Part shown: positions 51,554 through 59,770 of the stretch, piece by piece
Numbering within the stretch: the first letter of the stretch is position 1
How the letters are laid out: each line of letters starts with the position of its first letter
Source of the DNA: an uncultured Porphyromonadaceae bacterium
Lineage (GTDB): Bacteria > Bacteroidota > Bacteroidia > Bacteroidales > Muribaculaceae
DNA length: 64,000 nt
Assembly: GCA_900548975.1 (NCBI GenBank)
Contig: URMS01000003.1
Location: forward strand, 90,526-154,525
Direction: 5' to 3'
Translations under genes and position numbers: made by a program
The notes under the pieces: generated by a model
Seen by the model: only the letters and a program-made list of their open reading frames with translations
Told to the model about the DNA's origin: nothing
The model's database searches: none

Positions 51554-52557
51554 TGAAAAAAGCATATCCGGGCATCTTTGCGGCACTGCTGGCCGTAACG
51601 GCGTGTACCAACAACGAGCAATTCCGCGTCAACGGCACCATCGAGGACAAGCCAACCATCAATCTGCGCATAGGCTACTATGCCGACGGTGTGTACCGCA
51701 CGCAGATCACGGCAGCCCGCGAAGGCGAGTTCGAGTTCTTCGGCTCGGCACGGCAGCCTGCCGTTGTCGACATCTACGACTACGAATACCGCCTGCTGGG
51801 ACGCCTCTATGCGCGCAACGGCCAGACCCTCGAGGTGAAACTGGCCCGTAACAATCCCTACAACATCAGAATCGACGGCGACGAGACAGCCTCGGAATGG
51901 GCCGACTTCCTGCGGAGCAACGCCGACAGCCTCATGGCAGGCGGCACGGCGGCCAACAATGTCATAGCCCGATATATCGACGCCCACCGCGACAACGTGC
52001 TGTCGACGCTGCTGCTGACCACCTCGTTCGACAGCGCCGCACAGCCCGAACTGGCCGACTCGCTTCTGGCAATAATAGAGCCGCAGGCACGCCCTTCGGG
52101 CCTTACCGACGGATATAACTATCTGCTGCAACGCGTAGTGGCCGAGACGGCTTCCGGACCGGTGCTTCCCATAAAATATCTCGACCACAACGACTCCATA
52201 CGCACCTTCGACCCTGCCGACCGCAAATATTCCGTGCTGCTGATGTCCAACGGCGATTCGTGGCGCGCCGACAGCGTGGCACCGCTGCTGCGCCGCCTCG
52301 CCCGCAAGAACAAGCGCGACATCGCCGTACTCGACATAGGCCTCGACACCGATATGGCCGAATGGAAGCGCTACACGCTTGCCGACAGTGCATCGTGGAC
52401 TCAGGCATGGCTTCCCGGCGGCCCCGTGGCGGCCTCAATAGAGCGCCTGGCCATACCGCGGCTGCCCTACTACGTGGTGTGCGACTCCGCCGGCACTCAG
52501 CTCTGCCGCACGCCGTGGACGGCCGTTGCCGAAAGATACATCGATTCGCTTAAATAA
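51553..52557 (+). CDS. DUF4369-type lipoprotein with thioredoxin-like C-terminal region
   Basis: Likely lipoprotein, 334 aa, with lipobox LLAVTAC (Cys18). The N-terminal domain (FRVNGTIEDKPTINLRIGYY, ARNGQTLEVKLA) fits DUF4369, which often precedes a thioredoxin-like domain in Bacteroidetes. The C-terminal part (YSVLLMSNGDSWRADSVAPL, LPYYVVCDSAGTQLCR) has the expected fold pattern but lacks a CxxC active site, so redox activity is unlikely. It overlaps the OMPLA-like gene by one base and is probably co-expressed. Confidence 0.85.
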   Translation: MKKAYPGIFAALLAVTACTNNEQFRVNGTIEDKPTINLRIGYYADGVYRTQITAAREGEFEFFGSARQPAVVDIYDYEYRLLGRLYARNGQTLEVKLARNNPYNIRIDGDETASEWADFLRSNADSLMAGGTAANNVIARYIDAHRDNVLSTLLLTTSFDSAAQPELADSLLAIIEPQARPSGLTDGYNYLLQRVVAETASGPVLPIKYLDHNDSIRTFDPADRKYSVLLMSNGDSWRADSVAPLLRRLARKNKRDIAVLDIGLDTDMAEWKRYTLADSASWTQAWLPGGPVAASIERLAIPRLPYYVVCDSAGTQLCRTPWTAVAERYIDSLK

Positions 52558-52572
52558 AAAATCTCCTCCGCC

Positions 52573-54114
52573 ATGCTCGTAAAATCCTATGCCGCAGCCG
52601 TCAAAGGCATCGATGCCATAATAGTAACCGTCGAAACCGTGGTCGAACGCGGCATGCAGTATTGCATCGTCGGTCTGCCCGACACCGCGGTGAAGGAAAG
52701 CCAGGAGCGTGTGCGGTCGGCGATAGTGCAGTCGGGCTACAATATCGGCCGCGCCAAGGTAACCATCAACATGGCGCCGGCCGATGTAAAGAAAGAAGGC
52801 GCGGCCTACGATCTGCCCATAGCCGTGGCCACACTGGTGGGTGCGGGCGCAATCAAGGCTCCCGAACTCGACCGCTACATGATTATGGGCGAACTGTCGC
52901 TCGACGGCTCGCTGCAGCCCGTGCGCGGCGTGCTGCCCATGGCCATAGCGGCCCGCGCGGCAGGTTTCAAGGGCTTTATAGTGCCGCGGGCCAATGCCTC
53001 CGAGGCTGCCGTGGTAAACCGTCTGGAGGTTTACGGGCTCGACAATCTCCGTGAGGTCGTCGATCTGCTGTCGGGTGCGGCCGTCCCCGAGCCTACGGTG
53101 GTCGACACACGTGCCGAATTCGCGGCAGCGCTGAGCAGCTTCGACTGCGATTTCAACGAGGTCAAGGGGCAGGAGAACGTCAAGCGCGCCTTCGAGGTGG
53201 CGTGCGCCGGCGGTCACAATATACTGCTCGTCGGCCCTCCCGGTTCGGGAAAATCGATGATGGCCAAGCGCCTGCCCTCGATAATGCCTCCGCTCGGTCT
53301 CGGCGAGGCCCTCGAGACCACCAAGATACACTCCGTGGCCGGCAAACTGCGCCGCGGCTCGCGCCTTATGACGGCGCGGCCGTTCCGCTCACCGCATCAC
53401 ACGGTGTCGCCTGTAGCCATGGTGGGAGGCGGCAGCAACCCCATGCCGGGCGAGATTTCGCTGGCCCACAACGGCATACTGTTCCTCGATGAATTTCCGG
53501 AATTTCCGCGCTCCGTCCTCGAAGTGCTCCGGCAGCCGCTCGAGGATCGCCATATAAGCGTGTCGCGCGCACGATATCAGGTGGACTACCCTGCATCGTT
53601 CATGCTGGTGGCCTCGATGAATCCCTGTCCGTGCGGCTACTACAACCATCCGACAAAAGCATGTACCTGCGCGCCGGGAGCCGTGCAGAAGTACCTCGGC
53701 CGCATATCGGGCCCGCTGCTCGACCGCATCGACATACAGATAGAGATAATGCCGGTGCCGTTCGAGGAGCTGTCGCAGCGCGCTACCGGCGAAAGCAGCG
53801 CCGACATACGGGCACGCGTGGTGCGCGCACGCGCCATTCAGGAAGCACGCTTCGCCTCCGACCCCTCCGTGCACTGCAACGCCCAGATGGGTCCACGCCA
53901 CATCGCCGCATACTGCGCCCTCACCCCCGACTGCGCCGCCATACTGCGCAAAGCCATGCTCAAATACGACATGAGCGCCCGCGCCTACGACCGCATCCTC
54001 AAAGTGGCACGCACCGCCGCCGACCTCGACGCCTCCGAGGCAATCCTCCCCCGCCACATCTCCGAAGCCATCGGCTACCGCAACCTCGACAAAGGCACCT
54101 GGGGCACTATTTAA
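52573..54114 (+). CDS. comM: YifB/ComM family AAA+ ATPase (Mg-chelatase-like)
   Basis: AAA+ protein of the YifB/ComM family, 513 aa. An N-terminal Lon-substrate-like domain (IVGLPDTAVKESQERVRSAI, NMAPADVKKEGAAYDLPIA) precedes the ATPase with Walker A GPPGSGKSMMAKR (Lys227), HNGILFLDEFPEF (Walker B) and a Cys-bearing segment SMNPCPCGYYNHP. In naturally competent bacteria ComM migrates branched DNA during recombination; the role here is inferred. The RAYT-like gene follows across a 93-bp spacer with a palindrome. Confidence 0.93.
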   Translation: MLVKSYAAAVKGIDAIIVTVETVVERGMQYCIVGLPDTAVKESQERVRSAIVQSGYNIGRAKVTINMAPADVKKEGAAYDLPIAVATLVGAGAIKAPELDRYMIMGELSLDGSLQPVRGVLPMAIAARAAGFKGFIVPRANASEAAVVNRLEVYGLDNLREVVDLLSGAAVPEPTVVDTRAEFAAALSSFDCDFNEVKGQENVKRAFEVACAGGHNILLVGPPGSGKSMMAKRLPSIMPPLGLGEALETTKIHSVAGKLRRGSRLMTARPFRSPHHTVSPVAMVGGGSNPMPGEISLAHNGILFLDEFPEFPRSVLEVLRQPLEDRHISVSRARYQVDYPASFMLVASMNPCPCGYYNHPTKACTCAPGAVQKYLGRISGPLLDRIDIQIEIMPVPFEELSQRATGESSADIRARVVRARAIQEARFASDPSVHCNAQMGPRHIAAYCALTPDCAAILRKAMLKYDMSARAYDRILKVARTAADLDASEAILPRHISEAIGYRNLDKGTWGTI

Positions 54115-54120
54115 TTTATG

Positions 54121-54178
54121 GTGCGCTGAAGCTCCGCACAAGAACAAAAATTTTAGTCTACGCACTGGAGCTTCAGCG
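54121..54178. repeat. REP-like palindrome upstream of the RAYT-like transposase gene
   Basis: GTGCG-CTGAAGCTC-CGCAC (54121-54139) is a short hairpin. In addition, CGCTGAAGCTCC (54124-54135) recurs inverted as GGAGCTTCAGCG (54167-54178), 12 of 12 bases. The pair ends 29 nt before the transposase ATG, the usual placing of REP sequences beside a RAYT gene. Confidence 0.75.
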
Positions 54179-54207
54179 ACAGCTTTTCTTTCTCAAACCT
54201 CTTATAC

Positions 54208-55098
54208 ATGGAAAAACTACTCCGAGCGCGATGGCACGACTATACACAGCGGTGCATCTACATGATCACCCTCTCAAAAAGCCCTTTGGCCGAGGATTTT
54301 GGCACCTTGGCCGGCGACTATCGCCTTCCGGCCGGAGAACCCGGCAGCTCATACATCAGTGCTTCACCGACCGGGCGAATTATAAAAGACATAATAAAAA
54401 ATTTCTGTGAGATCGAGCCCAAGGTGAAGATACTGCAGTACGCACTGATGCCAGACCACTTACACATGCTCCTCTTCGTGACAGAACCTACCCAAGAGAT
54501 ACTCGGGCGCATAATCGCCCGCTTCAAAGTGGCTATAAACAAGGCAACCGGTTCCAACGGTATTTTTACAAAAGGTTTCAACGATCAGATCTTAAAACAT
54601 TCCCGCTCCCTCGACACCCTCTACAGGTATATCCGCGAGAATCCGCGGAGGCTGGCGGTGATGCGGGCGCATCCCGAGTTTTTCAGGCGGGTGAACAGGC
54701 TGAAAATCGGAGAAAATTATTATCAGGCCTATGGAAATTTCCAACTGCCGGAGTGCCCTTTCAAGGAGCAGGTGATAGTCCACAGAGCGGACACCCCCGA
54801 AAAGCGCGCCGCCAACCACGATATGTGGCTGTATACGGCGGCTAACGGGGGTGTGCTGGTATCGCCTTTCATCTCTCCGGCCGAAAAGACCATCCGCGCC
54901 GAGGCCGAGGAAACCGGCGGCCGCTTCATCCTCATAATAAACCAGTCGCTTGCACAGCGATACAAGCCCGTCGGCCGCGATTTCGGGCTGTGCGAAGCCG
55001 GCCGGCTGCTCATCGTATCTGCCGGTCTCGGCGCCGATCTGACCCGCGCGGCCTGTCAGACAATGAACACCATCGCCGAAACCATCTGCAAACAGTAA
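54208..55098 (+). CDS. REP-associated tyrosine transposase (RAYT/Y1-like) with extra C-terminal domain
   Basis: HUH-type single-strand transposase related to RAYT/IS200 TnpA, 296 aa. The N-terminal 165 residues have the family pattern: RWHDYTQRCIYMITLSKS, the metal-binding HLH in ALMPDHLHMLLFV (His84, His86), and a candidate catalytic tyrosine in LYRYIRENPRR (Tyr139 or Tyr141). The C-terminal 95 residues (GGVLVSPFISPAEKTIRAEA, then GRFILIIN, GLCEAGRLLIVSAG) look like a separate alpha/beta domain, possibly Rossmann/SLOG-like as in DprA; this is inference. It is next to a REP-like palindrome. Confidence 0.85.
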   Translation: MEKLLRARWHDYTQRCIYMITLSKSPLAEDFGTLAGDYRLPAGEPGSSYISASPTGRIIKDIIKNFCEIEPKVKILQYALMPDHLHMLLFVTEPTQEILGRIIARFKVAINKATGSNGIFTKGFNDQILKHSRSLDTLYRYIRENPRRLAVMRAHPEFFRRVNRLKIGENYYQAYGNFQLPECPFKEQVIVHRADTPEKRAANHDMWLYTAANGGVLVSPFISPAEKTIRAEAEETGGRFILIINQSLAQRYKPVGRDFGLCEAGRLLIVSAGLGADLTRAACQTMNTIAETICKQ

Positions 55099-55124
55099 AT
55101 ATGTAAGAGGCCTTTGAACAGGAA

Positions 55125-55156
55125 TTTGACTTTATAGGAGTTTTTACTTACCTTTG
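55125..55156 (+). promoter_or_regulatory. Promoter TTTG-N20-TACCTTTG
   Basis: TTTG at 55125-55128, 20-nt spacer, TACCTTTG at 55149-55156, 45 nt before ATG 55202. A good match to the Bacteroidetes -33/-7 pattern. Confidence 0.72.
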
Positions 55157-55201
55157 CGAGCTGTAAGAAATCTATAACAATTATTTTTCACATATTTTCC
55201 A

Positions 55202-58200
55202 ATGAAAAAAATCTTTTTGACATTGTCCTGTGCCGCTCTTCTATGTTCGGCATGGGCTATCGGTTATGAAGCGTCTCAAGAGTCGTCTTCAGAAGGTGCC
55301 GTTGCCTACGGTTTCCTTATAGCCGATAATGACGGACGTGATGTCGGTCTCTATTCGTTCCCGGCAGACGACTGTTCCCAACCAGTTCTTGTCGCCAAAA
55401 GTACCGATGTCTCGGCAGGCGCCATGGCAGGCTCGACCTACTATGCCATGACATACTCTGGTACGCCGGCAACCGCGCAGACATGGAATACCGTAGATCT
55501 CGCCACAGGTGAATTCACAAAACTTGCAGACTGCGGCGAGCAACACAATCTCTATGTCGATATGACATATGACTATTCCAGAGGCAAACTTATGGGCATA
55601 TACCACTACAACGGTACTTCTACCATAGTTGCCGACATCAACCTCTCCGACGGTACCTCCACCCCTTATGCAGATCTTCCCGGCATGTGGATGCTCGGAC
55701 TGGCAGCAAGCTACGACGGCGAGATATATCTTATCGGCCGCTCCAATACTCTCGATTACTATCTCTACTCTCTCGACGATGCCCGCAATCTGAATCAGAT
55801 CGGAAAAGTATCCAGCCCCGCCGACTATATGCAGTCGATGGAATTCGACCATAAGAGCGGCAAGCTCTATTGGGCGTCGTGCGGCTCTTACAGCTCCTAT
55901 ATCTATAATGTGAATACATCCACAGGCCAGTGCACCTATCTTGGAAGCGTAGGCAACAATGGCGAGCTTACCGGATACTACATTCCTTTCAAACTGTCGG
56001 CCGACGGCACTCCCGCTGCCGCTACAGGAATGGAGATCGCCAATCCGGCTCACGACGGAAATATAACGGTATCGTTCGATGTGCCCGAAAAGACCGTCGA
56101 CGGCAAACCGCTGTCGTCTGTCACCGGCTGGAAAGTGATGTGCGACGACAATGTGATCGATGTACCATTTACTTCGGCAGTTCCCGGCGCCAAAGCATCT
56201 TTCGAAACCACAGTGCCTCAGGGTCTGCATATAATCAAAGTGGCTCTTATCAATGAGACCGGCGTAGGAGCAATAGCAAACCGCCGTATGTTCATAGGCA
56301 CGGATATCCCTGCCGCACCCAAAAACATAACGGTCAAAGCCGATGGCAACAAGGCTGTGGTGACATGGGAAGCCGTGACCTCGGGAGCACAGGGCGGATG
56401 GATCAATGCCGATGCTGTGACATATAATGTAGTGCGAAAACCCGACGACAAAACGATAGCCACCGGTCTGACCGCCACAACAGTGAACGACGAGGTAACC
56501 GAGACCAACGGTTACCAGTATCTGGTCTATGCCATGTGCGAAGGCAAGGAAGGTGCGGTAGGCGCTTCCGAGATCGTGGCTGTGGGCGACGGTCTGGAAC
56601 TGCCTTACGAATGCTCGTTCTCGGAACCGGTAGATTTCGCCCTATGGAGCATCATAGACGTAAATAACGACGGAAATACCTGGAAATACACCTCCAACTT
56701 CGGTAATCCCGCCATGATGGTACGCAGCACTATGGCTTATGAATGCGACGAATGGCTCATTACTCCCGGCCTCAAATTAGAGACAGGAAAAGAGTACAAG
56801 ATCAGCTTCGACGCAGGAGCCATGAATCCGTCATATCCTCCAGAATTCTCTATCTGTATGGGAACATCGTCCGACCCCGAAACGCTTACCCAGCAGGTGT
56901 ATAGCGGCAGTGTTGATGAATTGTTCCCCGACCGTAATATCATATATCTTCCCGAGATTGCCGTAGCGGGCACTTACTATCTTGGCATACATGCCAAATG
57001 GGACAAGGGCTATCCGGCCCTCTATTTCAACAATGTAAAAATAGAAGAGAACCATGCCGCCCGACTCGACCTTAACGTGACCGACACCAATAACTCAGCT
57101 ATCGAAGGTGCTACCGTAACATTTGGCAAAGACAAATATCTGTCAGATGCACAGGGCAATGTAAAAATAATCGAGATCGAACCCGGCGAATATACCATCG
57201 GAGTCGAAAAATTCGGCTATGAGCCAATGTCTCAATCGATAACCTTCACAGCCAACGAAAACAAGACACATAGCATCGCACTAACGAACATACCTCAGAC
57301 ATCGGTTAAAGGTGTGGTAAAGGACGCCGACGGCAAGCCTCTGGCCGAAGCCTCGGTATATGTGCACGGATATGACAACTACAAGGCCGTTACTGCCGCC
57401 GATGGCAGCTTTGACATTGCAAATGTATATGCCAAAGGCAAATATAGCATCGAAGTACATGCCATCAATTATCTTCCGGCAGCAATGACCGTGGATAATA
57501 TCGGTACTGAAACCGTCGAAACCGGAGACATCGTGCTTCAGGAAAAACTGACATCGCCCGACGGTGTGACATACACAGCCGACCGCAACAAAGTAGAACT
57601 CGGATGGGAAGCACCTGTCGATCGCGAAGAAACATTCCGCTACGACGACGGCAATGTCGGCATGATCAACAGCTACGACATGAGTCCGGGCATAAACTAC
57701 AACACCGTGACCGGTACTGTATTCGATACACCCGCTGTATTTACCGGCATGAGTTTCCGCGCCGACAACCGCAACGACATCGGCATCATACTCTTCGACC
57801 TCGATGAAAACGGCGAACCCACCGACAACATACTCTACGAGCAGACCGTAAAGGGCGACGACTGGTACTGGGTCGACGTGACTTTCACCCATCCTGTAAT
57901 AGCCCCGCGCGGAGCCATGCTGGCTCTCAGAGGCAACTCGCGCCTCTATTTCGACGGAAATACCGACGGCACACGAAACGACGGTTTCCCCGTGCGCAGC
58001 AACAAAATGTGGCTTTCGTACGACTACACCTCGCCCGATACACCTTTCCACTGGATTATGAGTGGAACCGACGACGAACCGTTGTTCAATTATAATTTCT
58101 GTCTGCGAGCCCACGGCCGCACTCTCGGTGCACCCCGCTCCAAGGCCGCCTCTACCGAAGAGCATGTTACCGGCTACCATGTATGGCGTCTGCCTGCAGG

Positions 58201-59695
58201 TTCTGAAAACGCACAGGCCGACTGGGTGAAACTTACCGATACCCCGACTGCCGAAGCCGCCTATATCGACAACACATGGAATACCGCCGAAAAAGGTCTC
58301 TACCGCTATGCCGTGAAAGCCGTCTATAAAGGCGACGAAGTGTCGTATGCCGCATTCTCCGGCATAGTGCCCCGCCAGCTCACATCGGCTGTCACCATCA
58401 CCCTGCTCACCAACGCACCCGGCGAAAGCGCCGCCGGCGCAGCTGCCGTGCTTGTCGAAAAAGACGGCGAACACAACTATCAGGCAACCGCCGATGCCGA
58501 CGGCGTGCTCAGCTTCAGCAACGTATGGGAAGGCGAATATACCCTTACGGCAACATGCGACGGTTTCGCTTCCCTCTCGGGAGATATCTCGGTAAGCGGC
58601 GATAAGGACCTCGAACAGACATTCACCCTCGAGGAACTCACCGCCATGCCATCGAACCTTGTGGCCGAGGAAACCGATGCTCCCGATTCGCGCCTGCTCC
58701 GCTGGAACTTCAGTGAGTTCATTTTCGATGATTTCGAAAGCTACGACGATTTCACCGTCGATCCCGCCGGCGAAATTGAATGGAGCTATATCGACGCCGA
58801 CGGTATAGACGACATCGGTCTGCAGAACGACCGCTATCCCGGCATTACTTCCGCAGCTTTCGTAGTACTCAATGCCGCCACCAGCAATAATCCCCGCTAC
58901 ACACCCGCACATTCCGGCGAACGAGCCATATTCTCGCTTCCGTCCTTTAACTCGTATACTCCGACCGATGACTATATCGTTTCGCCCGAACTGAGCTTCA
59001 AGGCCGATTTCGTTGTCAATTTCTGGGTATACAGCTACTGGAAACGCAACGACTATATCCGCGTGGGATATTCCACCACAGGCAAGAACCTCGAAGATTT
59101 CACCTGGATAGGCGACAAGAAGGAACTCGCCAAGGAGGAAGAATGGATCAATGAAACCTTCACGGTTCCTGCCGCTGCAAAATATGTGGCCATCAACTAT
59201 GGCGAAACCTACCGTGGAGGCGGCATCGACGACATTTATATCGGTCCGGCCGACAAGATACCCGGCGTGACAGCCTCGAACGCACCCGCACGTGTAGCCG
59301 GCAAGGCTCAGCGCTACGAGGTATATCTCGACAACGAGCGCCTTGGCGAGACCCAGAACAACGAATGGCTTCTGGAGAATCTCACGACCGGCGACCATCA
59401 GGCCGGCGTGAAATCGATCTACGCTTCGGGAACATCGGAAATGGCAGTTATCAACTTCTCGATCACCACCAGCGGTATCATAGGCAATATCAGCGAATCC
59501 TTCCGCATCAAAAGCACTCCCGCTACTATTACCATCACCGGTATAGGTGAAACGGATACCGTGGCCGTATACGACGTCGCAGGCCGTCAGGCAGCCGTCA
59601 GCCGTACGGGCGACACTGCCGTTGCCGGCGGTCTTGCCAACGGCGTATATATCGTCAAGGTCAACGACCGTGCATTCACCATGATTGTGAAATAA
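55202..59695 (+). CDS. Secreted 1497-aa multidomain protein with carboxypeptidase-regulatory repeats and T9SS-type tail
   Basis: Signal peptide KKIFLTLSCAALLCSAWA. A propeller-like N-terminal region (about 30-260; TYYAMTYSGTPATAQTWNTV, LGLAASYDGEIYLIGRSN) is followed by Fn3-like modules, a jelly-roll/choice-of-anchor J domain (about 468-620), carboxypeptidase-regulatory-like repeats (about 620-690, 700-775, 1065-1140; e.g. GVVKDADGKPLAEASVYVHG), and a second jelly roll near 1175-1360 (FDDFESYDDFTVDP). The tail VYDVAGRQAAV...GVYIVKVNDRAFTMIVK is a T9SS-type sorting domain. Its plan matches the 1186-aa protein at 30.4 kb. Function unknown. Confidence 0.87.
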   Translation: MKKIFLTLSCAALLCSAWAIGYEASQESSSEGAVAYGFLIADNDGRDVGLYSFPADDCSQPVLVAKSTDVSAGAMAGSTYYAMTYSGTPATAQTWNTVDLATGEFTKLADCGEQHNLYVDMTYDYSRGKLMGIYHYNGTSTIVADINLSDGTSTPYADLPGMWMLGLAASYDGEIYLIGRSNTLDYYLYSLDDARNLNQIGKVSSPADYMQSMEFDHKSGKLYWASCGSYSSYIYNVNTSTGQCTYLGSVGNNGELTGYYIPFKLSADGTPAAATGMEIANPAHDGNITVSFDVPEKTVDGKPLSSVTGWKVMCDDNVIDVPFTSAVPGAKASFETTVPQGLHIIKVALINETGVGAIANRRMFIGTDIPAAPKNITVKADGNKAVVTWEAVTSGAQGGWINADAVTYNVVRKPDDKTIATGLTATTVNDEVTETNGYQYLVYAMCEGKEGAVGASEIVAVGDGLELPYECSFSEPVDFALWSIIDVNNDGNTWKYTSNFGNPAMMVRSTMAYECDEWLITPGLKLETGKEYKISFDAGAMNPSYPPEFSICMGTSSDPETLTQQVYSGSVDELFPDRNIIYLPEIAVAGTYYLGIHAKWDKGYPALYFNNVKIEENHAARLDLNVTDTNNSAIEGATVTFGKDKYLSDAQGNVKIIEIEPGEYTIGVEKFGYEPMSQSITFTANENKTHSIALTNIPQTSVKGVVKDADGKPLAEASVYVHGYDNYKAVTAADGSFDIANVYAKGKYSIEVHAINYLPAAMTVDNIGTETVETGDIVLQEKLTSPDGVTYTADRNKVELGWEAPVDREETFRYDDGNVGMINSYDMSPGINYNTVTGTVFDTPAVFTGMSFRADNRNDIGIILFDLDENGEPTDNILYEQTVKGDDWYWVDVTFTHPVIAPRGAMLALRGNSRLYFDGNTDGTRNDGFPVRSNKMWLSYDYTSPDTPFHWIMSGTDDEPLFNYNFCLRAHGRTLGAPRSKAASTEEHVTGYHVWRLPAGSENAQADWVKLTDTPTAEAAYIDNTWNTAEKGLYRYAVKAVYKGDEVSYAAFSGIVPRQLTSAVTITLLTNAPGESAAGAAAVLVEKDGEHNYQATADADGVLSFSNVWEGEYTLTATCDGFASLSGDISVSGDKDLEQTFTLEELTAMPSNLVAEETDAPDSRLLRWNFSEFIFDDFESYDDFTVDPAGEIEWSYIDADGIDDIGLQNDRYPGITSAAFVVLNAATSNNPRYTPAHSGERAIFSLPSFNSYTPTDDYIVSPELSFKADFVVNFWVYSYWKRNDYIRVGYSTTGKNLEDFTWIGDKKELAKEEEWINETFTVPAAAKYVAINYGETYRGGGIDDIYIGPADKIPGVTASNAPARVAGKAQRYEVYLDNERLGETQNNEWLLENLTTGDHQAGVKSIYASGTSEMAVINFSITTSGIIGNISESFRIKSTPATITITGIGETDTVAVYDVAGRQAAVSRTGDTAVAGGLANGVYIVKVNDRAFTMIVK

Positions 59696-59711
59696 CGGTT
59701 CGGTACTTACT

Positions 59712-59748
59712 AAAAAAGACGGCGGGGAGATTCCCTGCCGTCTTTTTT
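59712..59748. terminator. Bidirectional terminator between convergent secreted-protein genes
   Basis: AAAAAAGACGGCGGGGA pairs with TCCCTGCCGTCTTTTTT around a GAT loop (about 59712-59748), with A-run and T-run on either side. It serves the plus-strand gene ending at 59695 and the minus-strand gene ending at 59771. Confidence 0.88.
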
Positions 59749-59770
59749 ATTGCCTTTGCTGCCGGGGAGG

